Origin: CAZSBG01 sp964605145
Lineage (GTDB): Bacteria > Zhuqueibacterota > Zhuqueibacteria > Thermofontimicrobiales > Thermofontimicrobiaceae
Length of the DNA: 48,242 nt
Assembly: GCA_964605145.1 (NCBI GenBank)
Contig: CAZSBG010000044.1
Coordinates: 1-48,242 of the forward strand
Reading direction: 5' to 3'
Shown here piece by piece: positions 9,685 through 17,307 of this stretch; the stretch's first letter is position 1; each line of letters opens with the position of its first letter. The position numbers were made by a program, and so were the translations under genes. Under the pieces are notes generated by a model, which was not told where the DNA came from, searched no databases, and saw only the letters and a program-made list of their open reading frames with translations.

Positions 9685-10776
9685 ATGGCCTCAGATCAGT
9701 TACATTATTATCTTGACAAACTGGAAGCGATTATCGATCCCGATCATGTCGCAGCGACCAGGGATTTACAGCGGCGAACTTTCGCGTTTGATAAGGTCGA
9801 TCACATTCCGACTGCTTTTCTTTATCCTGTCCCGGAAGAGGAGTGGCCGGCTTTCGATTTCGAAGAAATTTACCACGACCGGGAGAAGATGCTGATCAGC
9901 GAATTGCGTTATGTGTATATGGGCGCCAAGCTGAAAGATGACCGGCTTTACGGCATTCGGGCCAATTACGGGACCGGCATCATCGCGTCCATGTTTGGCT
10001 GCCCGGTGCACACGTTCGATTTTGCGCTGCCAATCAGCAAAGAAATCCCGCGCGCCGAGATCGAAAGAATTTTAGAGCGCGGCGTGCCGGAGATCCGAAG
10101 CGGCATCGTGGGGCAGGCGCTCGATACGGTGGCATATTTCAGGGAGCAGCTTCAACCGTATCCGAAATTGTCCGCTGCGGTTGGCTCGCAATGCCTGGAT
10201 ATTCAGGGCCCGTTCGACAATGCCAGCATTATCTGGGGATCGGATATTTATCTTTCCCTTCTCGATGAAACCGACAAAGTGCTCCGGTTGATGGACATCA
10301 TCTCCGAAGCCATTCTTGACGTTGTGAAAGCGCATCGCAGGATTGATGGGAAAAGTCTGCACGAGCATGACGGAGCCTGGAATCATCTGGGCGGACTGTG
10401 CGTGCGCAATGATTCTACCGTGAATCTGGGCCGGCAGCATTACAACGATTACGTGAAATCGTTCGATGAAAAACTGCTCTCCCAATGGGGCGGCTGGATT
10501 CATTTTTGCGGAAAAGCGCACCAGTGGTGGCAGGAATTGCTTTCCATTAGAGGGATGAAAGGCATCAACCCGTACCAGGGCGAATTTTACGATTTGTTTG
10601 AAATGTACGAAACCTGCGAAGCGGCCGGCGTGCCCATTGTGCAGTGGACCGTGCCAGTGGACGCCCGATGCCGGGAACGCATCCGCACCGGTTTTTCCCG
10701 GATTATCGAAGCCAAAGATTTCGAAGACGCCCTTCGAAAAAAAGAACGGCTCTACGCGACCGGCCATGTGGATTGA
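9685..10776 (+). CDS. URO-D superfamily protein, paralogue 3
   Basis: A 363-residue cytoplasmic protein of the URO-D/methyltransferase superfamily. It retains His-Phe-Cys-Gly (H273, C275) in 'WIHFCGKAHQWW', matching the zinc-binding strand of MtaA/CmuA-type methyltransferases. The C-terminal segment lacks the usual third Cys in a recognisable 'CxxPP' context. There is no HemE signature. It starts 30 bases after the GH2 gene without an obvious Shine-Dalgarno and precedes the GH43 gene, so it sits inside the glycosidase run. Family call is firm; substrate is unknown. Confidence 0.82.
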   Translation: MASDQLHYYLDKLEAIIDPDHVAATRDLQRRTFAFDKVDHIPTAFLYPVPEEEWPAFDFEEIYHDREKMLISELRYVYMGAKLKDDRLYGIRANYGTGIIASMFGCPVHTFDFALPISKEIPRAEIERILERGVPEIRSGIVGQALDTVAYFREQLQPYPKLSAAVGSQCLDIQGPFDNASIIWGSDIYLSLLDETDKVLRLMDIISEAILDVVKAHRRIDGKSLHEHDGAWNHLGGLCVRNDSTVNLGRQHYNDYVKSFDEKLLSQWGGWIHFCGKAHQWWQELLSIRGMKGINPYQGEFYDLFEMYETCEAAGVPIVQWTVPVDARCRERIRTGFSRIIEAKDFEDALRKKERLYATGHVD

Positions 10777-10786
10777 AAGAATAGAT

Positions 10787-10860
10787 TGAGGTAAAGATGA
10801 AGGTAAAGAAATAAAAAAAAAGGCCGTAAATATTTTTTCTTTATCTCTGCCTTTACCTAA
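10787..10860. terminator. Inverted repeat, possible terminator or attenuator
   Basis: AGGTAAAG occurs at 10790-10797 and again at 10801-10808, and its complement CTTTACCT at 10851-10858. The arms pair imperfectly over about 28 bases around an A-rich/T-rich centre. It occupies nearly the whole spacer between the URO-D and GH43 genes. It may end or attenuate transcription, or may be another intergenic repeat of the kind common in this window. Confidence 0.4.
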
Positions 10861-10880
10861 CGTTTTTTATTGGTGAATGT

Positions 10881-12395
10881 ATGAAATACAAAAACCCAGT
10901 CATCCCGGGTTTTTACCCGGACCCGAGCATTTGCCGCATTGATGGCGACTATTTCCTGGTCTGCAGTTCATGCGAATATTTCCCCGGCGTGCCGGTTTTT
11001 CACAGCAAATATCTAATTCACTGGCGGCAAATTGGCTATTGCCTGACCCGAAAAAGTCAGCTCGATTTGAGCAAGGCTTACTTTTCCCGCGGGATTTACG
11101 CGCCGACCATTCGGTACCACGGCGGGATGTTTTACGTCATCACCACCAATGTTTCGGACCACGGCAATTTTTTCGTCCGAACCGACGATCCGTTCGGCGA
11201 ATGGTCCGATCCTGTTTGGGTGGATGTGCCGGGCATCGACCCTGACCTGTTCTTTGATGACAATGGCACCGCTTATCTTTCAGTCAGTGACCGCAGTGAT
11301 GGATACATCCGAATTGCGCAGTGCACCATCGATATCAATTCAGGCAAGCTGCTTTCTCCGTTAAAAGACATTTGGGAAGGCAGCGGCGGCTATGGCCCGG
11401 AAGCGCCGCACATTTACAATATCAACAATTATTATTATTTGATGATTGCCGAGGGCGGAACCGAGTACGGGCACATCGCGACCATTGCACGCAGCCGAAG
11501 GCCGGACGGCCCGTTCGAAGCCTGTCCCAACAATCCCGTTTTAACGCATCGCAGTTCCGGCAGTCCCATCCAGGGCGTTGGCCATGCCGATTTGGTTCAG
11601 GCGCACAATGGAACGTGGTGGGCGGTTTGTTTAGGCTTCCGATTTGTCGGGTATCAGCGGTATCATTTTTTGGGACGGGAAACATTCCTTGCCCCGGTTG
11701 CCTGGGATGATCAGGGTTGGCCTGTTTTCGGAAACAACGGCCGCATTGCCCTGGAAATGGAAGCGGAATGCCTGCCGGCTCATCCCTGGCCGAAGCCGCC
11801 GGTTCGGGACGATTTTAATAGGCCTGAACTGGATTTGTGCTGGAATTTCATCGGGAATCCGCGCGACGGCACATGGTCGCTTACGGAGCGTCCCGGATTT
11901 CTGTGTTTGGCCGGACAAAAAGAGAATCTGGATGACATGAATCCATCGCCGGTATTTGTTGGCCGGCGCCAGCGCCATTTTGAAATTGAGGTCTCTGCAA
12001 TGCTGGAATTCGATCCAACAAATGAAGGCGAGGAGGCCGGGCTCACCGCATTTCAAAATTTGAAGCATCATTACGAAATTGCAGCGACGTTAAAAAATGG
12101 CAAACGCTTTGTTTTGGTTCGCCGAAGAATTGGTAGTCTGAGCGCCGTGGTTGCCGAGCGTGAAATCGGAACCGGGCCGGTTCGGCTTATCATTCGGGGG
12201 AATAAAGACATGTACCGCTTTCTTTTCGCAGAAGAAAATCAGATCGAAGTCGAATTGGCCAGCGGAGAAACGCGCTATTTATCCACCGAAGTCGGCGGCT
12301 GGTTCACCGGCGTTTTTTTTGGAATGTACGCCACCGGCAACGGGCGCGCCTGCTCCGCAAAAGCATACTTTGACTGGTTCGATTATGTCCATTAG
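10881..12395 (+). CDS. Glycoside hydrolase family 43 (beta-xylosidase/arabinofuranosidase-like)
   Basis: A 504-residue enzyme starting directly with the five-bladed propeller: 'NPVIPGFYPDPSI' supplies the general base D14. D120 in 'GIDPDLFFDD' is the likely pKa-modulating Asp and E174 in 'GYGPEAPHIY' the general acid. A C-terminal beta-sandwich (about residues 310-504, 'VRDDFNRPELDLCWNFIGNP') matches the accessory domain of the xylosidase-type GH43 subfamilies. No signal peptide, so cytoplasmic. It would release arabinose or xylose from short oligosaccharides by an inverting mechanism. This suggests the neighbourhood handles a pentose-decorated glycan. A weak GGTGA precedes the ATG. Confidence 0.92.
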   Translation: MKYKNPVIPGFYPDPSICRIDGDYFLVCSSCEYFPGVPVFHSKYLIHWRQIGYCLTRKSQLDLSKAYFSRGIYAPTIRYHGGMFYVITTNVSDHGNFFVRTDDPFGEWSDPVWVDVPGIDPDLFFDDNGTAYLSVSDRSDGYIRIAQCTIDINSGKLLSPLKDIWEGSGGYGPEAPHIYNINNYYYLMIAEGGTEYGHIATIARSRRPDGPFEACPNNPVLTHRSSGSPIQGVGHADLVQAHNGTWWAVCLGFRFVGYQRYHFLGRETFLAPVAWDDQGWPVFGNNGRIALEMEAECLPAHPWPKPPVRDDFNRPELDLCWNFIGNPRDGTWSLTERPGFLCLAGQKENLDDMNPSPVFVGRRQRHFEIEVSAMLEFDPTNEGEEAGLTAFQNLKHHYEIAATLKNGKRFVLVRRRIGSLSAVVAEREIGTGPVRLIIRGNKDMYRFLFAEENQIEVELASGETRYLSTEVGGWFTGVFFGMYATGNGRACSAKAYFDWFDYVH

Positions 12396-12551
12396 TTCCC
12401 TGTGGCGAAAAAGATTTTTTGCCAAGGATCGACACGGATATTCACGGATTAAAAAATAAGAAAATGATTTATGAATAATATCTGAAGAATTTTTCCAGAT
12501 GGATTAAGTTTTAAAAAGCTAAAAATACTTTTTGAGTTTGGCAAAAGCTTT
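12396..12551. other. Gene-free spacer with recurring phrases
   Basis: No gene was found between the GH43 gene and the exported propeller gene (12396-12932). Just after the GH43 stop, TGGC (12403) and GCCA (12421) flank an A-run/T-run and can form a hairpin. A 'CACGGATATTCACGGATT' phrase follows near 12433. The MITE-like element at 12552-12730 fills the centre. Around 12850-12890 an 'ATCCGTG' phrase repeats before the next gene. Confidence 0.5.
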
Positions 12552-12730
12552 TAACCTCGATTATTCACATTATATTTCTAAAGGTATCGAGATAACCTGA
12601 ATGGTGCTGAATTTAGAGAGTAGTACATTTTTGCGTCTATAACTGAGTTTTAAATTGATTGATCATTCAATTTGATAATAATCAAATAATTGAATCAATT
12701 TTATGATAATTACATGAATAATTCAGGTTA
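12552..12730 (-). repeat. MITE-like inverted-repeat element, complete copy A
   Basis: A 179-bp A/T-rich element with termini TAACCTCGATTATTCA and TGAATAATTCAGGTTA as imperfect inverted repeats. Its first ~53 bases align with the 52-bp unit at both window ends and at 23403-23454 (reverse orientation), more diverged than those copies. The flanking bases extend it to TTAACC...GGTTAA, which would fit insertion at TTAA or TA. It has no coding capacity, so it would depend on a transposase elsewhere. The internal ~100 bases are poorly conserved between copies. Confidence 0.7.
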
Positions 12731-12932
12731 AAATAGAAATTTGATTTTATCCATAAAAATAGAATTTATGATTTAGTATTTTTCCTATTTTCTTTCGAAT
12801 CGGTCATTAGCTGTTAATCGAAATGTTTGTCATTCGCATTTCCAATTCTTTTATCCGTGTTTGATCCGTGTATATCCGTGGCTAAATTAAAAAATAAACT
12901 TGCTTCATTATACGTATTTCCGGAGTTCAAAA

Positions 12933-14375
12933 ATGAGAAAAATATTATTCATTCTGTTCCTTTTTCTGGTGACGGTTCCCCCCGGTTTTTGCGGTGAACC
13001 CATCGATATCAGCAGCCGCTGGGAGCTGTTTGTCGATAAATTCCTTATCAGCGAGATGAAGAATGTCGATTTGAAATTGCACAGGCCGGAGCGGCGCGAA
13101 ATTGTTTTCCAAGGTGAAACCGAATGGGAAGATAACACCATGAGTTTCGTTCGGGTGTTGCAGAATGGCGACAAGGTTCGTCTTTATTACCGGGCGTCCA
13201 TGTTTCAGCAGGGCGAAAAGCGCGTGCCGGTGATGGCGCTGGCCGAAAGTGAGGACGGAGGCTTTTCCTTCACCCGGCCGGCGCTGGGCATCGTCGAATA
13301 CAACGGTTCAACGAAAAACAACATTCTCAAGATCAGCGAAGTCCCGAATATCCCGCCGCCGTTCATCGATACAAATCCTGATTGCGATCCGGACGAGCGC
13401 TACAAAGGATTGAGCGGCGAATGGAAAATGTGTTTCGCGCTCGCCTCCCCGGATGGGGTACACTGGCATTTGATGACCGAGGACACGCTGAAAATGGACG
13501 GCACGTTTGACACGGTTAATACTTCATTTTGGGATCCGAGAATTAAGGCTTACCGGTGTTTCACCCGTTATTTTGAAAATATTGATATGAACGCGGAAGA
13601 GGTTGATGTTCTCAGCGCCAAAGCAGTATCCGTCCGCGCGATTCAAAGCTCCACTTCAAAAGATTTCATCCATTGGGAAAAAGTGAAGCATAATCAATAC
13701 AGCGATGACTATCCTTTTCAAATGTACACCAACGCGACCATCCCGTGTCCCGGGGCGGAGCACATTTATCTTGCCTTTCCCAATCGCTACGTGCAGGATC
13801 GAATTGTTAAAAAGGATCATCCCTACCCCGGCATGAACGACGCGCTTTTCATGTCCAGCCGCGACTGCATTCGCTGGAATCGTTTTCCCGAGGCCTGGAT
13901 TCGCCCGGGACTGGATGAAAAAAACTGGACCGATCGCAACAACTACCCGGCGTGGGGAATCATCAAATCGTCGGACACGGAATGGTCCATGTATGTCAGC
14001 GAGCACTATCGCCACCCCGAGGTGAGGCCTCGGTTGCGACGTCTCTCCATTCGTCCCCGCGGATTTGTGTCGGTTCATGCCAAATACAAGGGTGGCGAAT
14101 TCACCACAAAGCCGATTATTTTCAGCGGGAAGCATTTGCAGCTTAATTTTTCGACGAGCGCCATTGGTGGAATTAAAGTTGAATTATTGGATAAAAATGG
14201 AAAACCGATTCCCGGTTTTGGATTGGACGATATGGATGAAATTTTTGGTGATGAATTGGAGCGAACTGTGGCATGGAAATCCGGCAGTGATTTATCTAAA
14301 TTGGCCGGCACGCCCATTCGCATGCGCTTTGTGTTGAATGATGCGGATATTTTCGCGTTTAAATTTGAGAGGTAG
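12933..14375 (+). CDS. Exported GH32/43-like beta-propeller protein
   Basis: A 480-residue protein with an N-terminal signal peptide ('MRKILFILFLFLVTV'). It then carries a 'RWELFVDKFLIS...LKLHRPERREIVF' segment, typical of an uncharacterised family of exported proteins related to GH32/GH43 propellers. 'LAESEDGGFSFTRP' and 'ASPDGVHWHLM' blade repeats support a five-bladed propeller. The C-terminal ~100 residues look like a beta-sandwich. The start at 12933 is chosen because it begins the hydrophobic signal and has CGGAG upstream. It probably binds or trims glycan outside the cytoplasm, before uptake by the neighbouring symporter. Catalytic residues cannot be assigned confidently. Confidence 0.7.
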   Translation: MRKILFILFLFLVTVPPGFCGEPIDISSRWELFVDKFLISEMKNVDLKLHRPERREIVFQGETEWEDNTMSFVRVLQNGDKVRLYYRASMFQQGEKRVPVMALAESEDGGFSFTRPALGIVEYNGSTKNNILKISEVPNIPPPFIDTNPDCDPDERYKGLSGEWKMCFALASPDGVHWHLMTEDTLKMDGTFDTVNTSFWDPRIKAYRCFTRYFENIDMNAEEVDVLSAKAVSVRAIQSSTSKDFIHWEKVKHNQYSDDYPFQMYTNATIPCPGAEHIYLAFPNRYVQDRIVKKDHPYPGMNDALFMSSRDCIRWNRFPEAWIRPGLDEKNWTDRNNYPAWGIIKSSDTEWSMYVSEHYRHPEVRPRLRRLSIRPRGFVSVHAKYKGGEFTTKPIIFSGKHLQLNFSTSAIGGIKVELLDKNGKPIPGFGLDDMDEIFGDELERTVAWKSGSDLSKLAGTPIRMRFVLNDADIFAFKFER

Positions 14376-14380
14376 GAGCT

Positions 14381-14557
14381 GTATCAAAAGTCCAATTTCA
14401 GCAATTCATGTACTTAATCATAAATGTCTTTCCTGCGAATGTCGAAGATGCGCCTTGGCGTGCATGAACCTCCTTCCTCTGCCAGAAGAGATTCCTGAAC
14501 TTCGCTTCGTCAGGAATGACAGATTAATTGAAAGTACATTTTTCATACTTTTGATAC
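14381..14557. repeat. Palindromic element with GTATCAAAAGT ends
   Basis: A 177-bp non-coding element directly after the preceding stop codon. GTATCAAAAGT at 14381-14391 and ACTTTTGATAC at 14547-14557 are perfect 11-bp inverted ends. The interior has loosely matching arms (CATGTACTT against AAGTACAT) and a hairpin with TTCCTGA...TCAGGAA around 14493-14515, next to a GTCATTCCTGA-type motif on the other strand. It fills most of the spacer before the second SSS gene. It may be a non-autonomous mobile element or a processed-RNA-type repeat. Confidence 0.6.
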
Positions 14558-14609
14558 ATCCCCTACATAAAAAAATAATTTTTTCACGCAAACAAGAAGG
14601 AGTTGCACT

Positions 14610-16136
14610 TTGGAGCACTTCAGTATTCATGGAATTGATCTCTTCATTGTAATTGCATACTTGATTGCCATTCCGGCGTTCGGGTTCTATTTCAAAAAAT
14701 TTGTCAAATCTGAAGAAGACTACTTCCTCGCCGGCCGCATGCTGCCCTGGTGGATCATCGGATTTTCCATCATTGGCACGAACATCGGGGCCACCGATTA
14801 CGTCGGCGCTGCCGGCGGAGCATATCGCTTCGGGCTTACCCAGGCCAATTTCGAATGGATCGGCGCGTTGCCGGCAATCGCGCTTTCCGCGCTGCTGTTC
14901 GTCCCGTATTACTGGCGCTCCGGCGCGTACACTGTCCCCGAATTTCTGGGCAAACGATACAATGGCGTGACGCGGTTCATCCAGATTATCTGCTGGGGCT
15001 CGTTCATGGTTTTTCTCATGGGACAATTTTTCTGGGCCAGCAGTCTCATGCTGGATGAGTATTTGGGCATTCCCATCACCGTCGGACTCATACTTACGGC
15101 CGTCATTGTTGGCGCCTACACCGTGGCCGGCGGCATGGGCGCCGTGGCCATGACCGACGTGGTTCAATTGCTGGTGATGTTCATCGGCGGGCTGGCGATT
15201 ACGGTTCTCGGATTGTGGACGGTCGGCGGCTGGGAGGGGCTCGTCGATAAAATCGTGCCCACCCATCCCAATCATTTGAAGCTGTATTTGCCGGCCGATC
15301 ATCCAATCTATCCCTGGCCTGCGGTTATTTTGGGGCTGGCGTTCGTCGCTTCCCCGGCCTGGTGGTGCTGCAACCAGGCCATGATTCAACGGACGCTTGG
15401 CGCCAAGAGCGAATGGGACGCCAAAGCCGGCATGATGTTCGCCGGCTTCCCAAAAATGTTCATCCCGCTGCTGACCATCATTCCCGGGCTCATTGCTCTT
15501 GCGCTGAATCCGGATTTGGCCGGCGCGGACATGGACAAAGCCTATCCCTGGCTCATCAAAAATATTCTGCCAGCAGGATTGGCCGGGCTGGTTTTCGCCG
15601 CATTTATGGCCGCGCTCATCTCCAGCGTTGATTCTGTCCTCAACTCGGCAGCCACGCTCTGGACGCGCGACATTTACCAGGCGCACATCGCCACCAAAGC
15701 GTCGGACAAACACTATCTTTTGGTGGGGCGAATTATGACGGTTGCGTTCATCATTATGGCCATTATCATCGCGCCCATGATGAAGCGATTCCCCGGGCTA
15801 TTCACTGCCGGACAGTACTTTCTGGCGCTGTTCCAGGGCCCCACGTTTGCCATTACCCTGCTTGGCATTTATTGGCGCAGGGCGAACCAGTGGGGCGGTT
15901 TGGCAGGCTTGTTAGGCGGCATTGTGATTTCAGCGCTGCTTTACATGAAATACGATGTGTCGTTTTTCTATGTCTCGTGGTGGTCATTCTTTGGCGCGTT
16001 CATCATCACGGTCGTTATCAGCCTGTTGACGAAGCCGGATTCGGTGGAAAAACTGCAGGGACTTGTTTACGGCCTGGTGATGAAAGACGATTCAATCCAG
16101 GAAACACTTGCACAACGAGCCGAAGGAGGGAAGTAA
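14610..16136 (+). CDS. Sodium:solute symporter (SSS family), second copy
   Basis: A 508-residue inner-membrane transporter of ordinary SSS length. 'SEEDYFLAGRMLPWW' and 'IGTNIGATDYVGAAGGAYRFG' follow the first helix, and 'AAFMAALISSVDSVLNSAATLWTRDIY' carries the SSS signature near TM8-9. It should use the Na+ gradient to import a sugar-like solute (inference). The start is a TTG with AAGAAGGAG seven bases upstream; no better ATG exists. Two bases after its stop begins a small membrane protein, then two more small genes. The unit lies between two exported glycosidase-like genes, suggesting it takes up their products. It is only distantly similar to the first SSS protein and lacks its soluble insertions. 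Confidence 0.92.
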   Translation: MEHFSIHGIDLFIVIAYLIAIPAFGFYFKKFVKSEEDYFLAGRMLPWWIIGFSIIGTNIGATDYVGAAGGAYRFGLTQANFEWIGALPAIALSALLFVPYYWRSGAYTVPEFLGKRYNGVTRFIQIICWGSFMVFLMGQFFWASSLMLDEYLGIPITVGLILTAVIVGAYTVAGGMGAVAMTDVVQLLVMFIGGLAITVLGLWTVGGWEGLVDKIVPTHPNHLKLYLPADHPIYPWPAVILGLAFVASPAWWCCNQAMIQRTLGAKSEWDAKAGMMFAGFPKMFIPLLTIIPGLIALALNPDLAGADMDKAYPWLIKNILPAGLAGLVFAAFMAALISSVDSVLNSAATLWTRDIYQAHIATKASDKHYLLVGRIMTVAFIIMAIIIAPMMKRFPGLFTAGQYFLALFQGPTFAITLLGIYWRRANQWGGLAGLLGGIVISALLYMKYDVSFFYVSWWSFFGAFIITVVISLLTKPDSVEKLQGLVYGLVMKDDSIQETLAQRAEGGK

Positions 16137-16138
16137 AT

Positions 16139-16435
16139 ATGCTGAGCAATTTATCAAAACCACTGACCTTTTTATTCGTTGCCGTTATTACACTTTTTCT
16201 GGCTGTGGTGGTCGTTTTTTTTGTTGGACCCATTCAAATATGGTTAGCAAAATTATCACTCACCTGGGCGACGATTATTTCCATCGCGACATTAGTTGTG
16301 ACGATTTTTTGGGCCTGGTTTCGGTCGAAAGAATTTATTCTACTGGGTTCGCCGGATGAAAAATCATGGCGCGATTTAAGGCTCTGGGCAATTATTTTAA
16401 TGATGGTGATGATCGTTATCTATTTAATTTTTTAA
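16139..16435 (+). CDS. Small three-helix membrane protein, symporter-linked
   Basis: A 98-residue protein with three predicted membrane helices, about residues 9-30, 40-62 and 80-98. The ATG lies two bases after the symporter stop codon and has a strong GAAGGAGGG inside the end of the symporter gene, so translation is probably coupled. No catalytic motif is visible. Its position suggests an accessory subunit or stabiliser of the SSS transporter (inference). I do not recognise a named family. Confidence 0.7.
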   Translation: MLSNLSKPLTFLFVAVITLFLAVVVVFFVGPIQIWLAKLSLTWATIISIATLVVTIFWAWFRSKEFILLGSPDEKSWRDLRLWAIILMMVMIVIYLIF

Positions 16436-16453
16436 AGTTAATTTGGAGCAGGT

Positions 16454-16693
16454 ATGAATTCAAACAGTGAAAATTCAAATGAAAAACCAGCATTCGAACC
16501 TCTGCTCATTATGGGCTATTTCTGGTTCGCGTTTGGTATTATTGTGCTCATCGCTTCGTTCTTTGTTGAAGAAACGCCCCAGGTTCCGCATATTCGCGGC
16601 GTGTTGACCAATATTTTTGCCGGATCGTTATTGTTCCTCATCGGATTATTTTCAATCCTCAAAGGGCGAAAGAAAAATTCGGCTCAAAAATAA
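16454..16693 (+). CDS. Small two-helix membrane protein, symporter-linked
   Basis: A 79-residue protein with two predicted helices (about residues 18-40 and 54-70) joined by a short 'EETPQVPHIRG' loop, ending in a basic tail. GGAG precedes the ATG by five bases. It begins 18 bases after the previous small gene, in the same apparent operon as the symporter. Similar small proteins seem to accompany SSS genes in related environmental genomes (recollection, not tested). Function is unknown. Confidence 0.65.
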   Translation: MNSNSENSNEKPAFEPLLIMGYFWFAFGIIVLIASFFVEETPQVPHIRGVLTNIFAGSLLFLIGLFSILKGRKKNSAQK

Positions 16694-16707
16694 AAATATG
16701 ATTTACT

Positions 16708-17271
16708 ATGAAAAAACTATTACAACCCGTTATTTCAAAAGAAAATGCCGAGTCACTTTTTCAGGGATTGGCCCGGAGGAAAATTTTGAAATTATTTCCA
16801 TCGCCGGAATTATCGCTCATGAAGATGGAAATGCTTTATCTGCCCTTTTATATATTTGAAATTACATTAGAGGAAAAAAGAAAAATCAGACAAGTGCATT
16901 TTTCCGCGGACGGAATTGATGGCAATGTCGCTCCATTCTCGCCTGAAACAGAAACCTATGCCGAACAAACCGATTGCCAGACGTTTGATTTTGTGATTAC
17001 AAAAATCGAGGCGAAAAAGCGGGTCTGTGATTTTTCCCGGGGACTCGTTTTGGAGCATGGTTTGAAATTCAATAGAAATGCTTCGGTGAAGGATATCGTG
17101 TTCAATGAAAAAATTCACTTCCCGTTCTGGATATTCTATTTTAAAAAAAGGGGAAGGTATGATTTTAAGGCCATGGACGCCGTTTCAGGGGAATTCACTC
17201 CCTTGAAAATGCGGCAGGTATTTTTGAAGCTGTTCAGCCAGAAGCATTTTTTTTCTGTCTCAAAGACTTAA
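16708..17271 (+). CDS. Hypothetical protein following symporter unit
   Basis: A 187-residue protein with no signal peptide or membrane helix and no recognised domain. It is rich in Phe, Lys and beta-type segments ('LYLPFYIFEITLEE', 'HFPFWIFYFKKRGRYDFKAMD'), which resemble paired strands. No Shine-Dalgarno precedes the ATG at 16708. It lies 14 bases after the two-helix gene and ends 36 bases before the exported glycosidase gene, so it belongs to the same transcription unit. No function can be given. Confidence 0.6.
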   Translation: MKKLLQPVISKENAESLFQGLARRKILKLFPSPELSLMKMEMLYLPFYIFEITLEEKRKIRQVHFSADGIDGNVAPFSPETETYAEQTDCQTFDFVITKIEAKKRVCDFSRGLVLEHGLKFNRNASVKDIVFNEKIHFPFWIFYFKKRGRYDFKAMDAVSGEFTPLKMRQVFLKLFSQKHFFSVSKT

Positions 17272-17307
17272 ATACTCGAAGAATAAATACTAATTCAGGA
17301 GCATGCT

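Noticed and set aside
14418..15713. 431-codon minus-strand open frame opposite the second symporter
   Set aside because: It is the antisense shadow of the SSS gene, has no family features, and its composition (His, Gly, Asp-rich) is typical of a complement frame.
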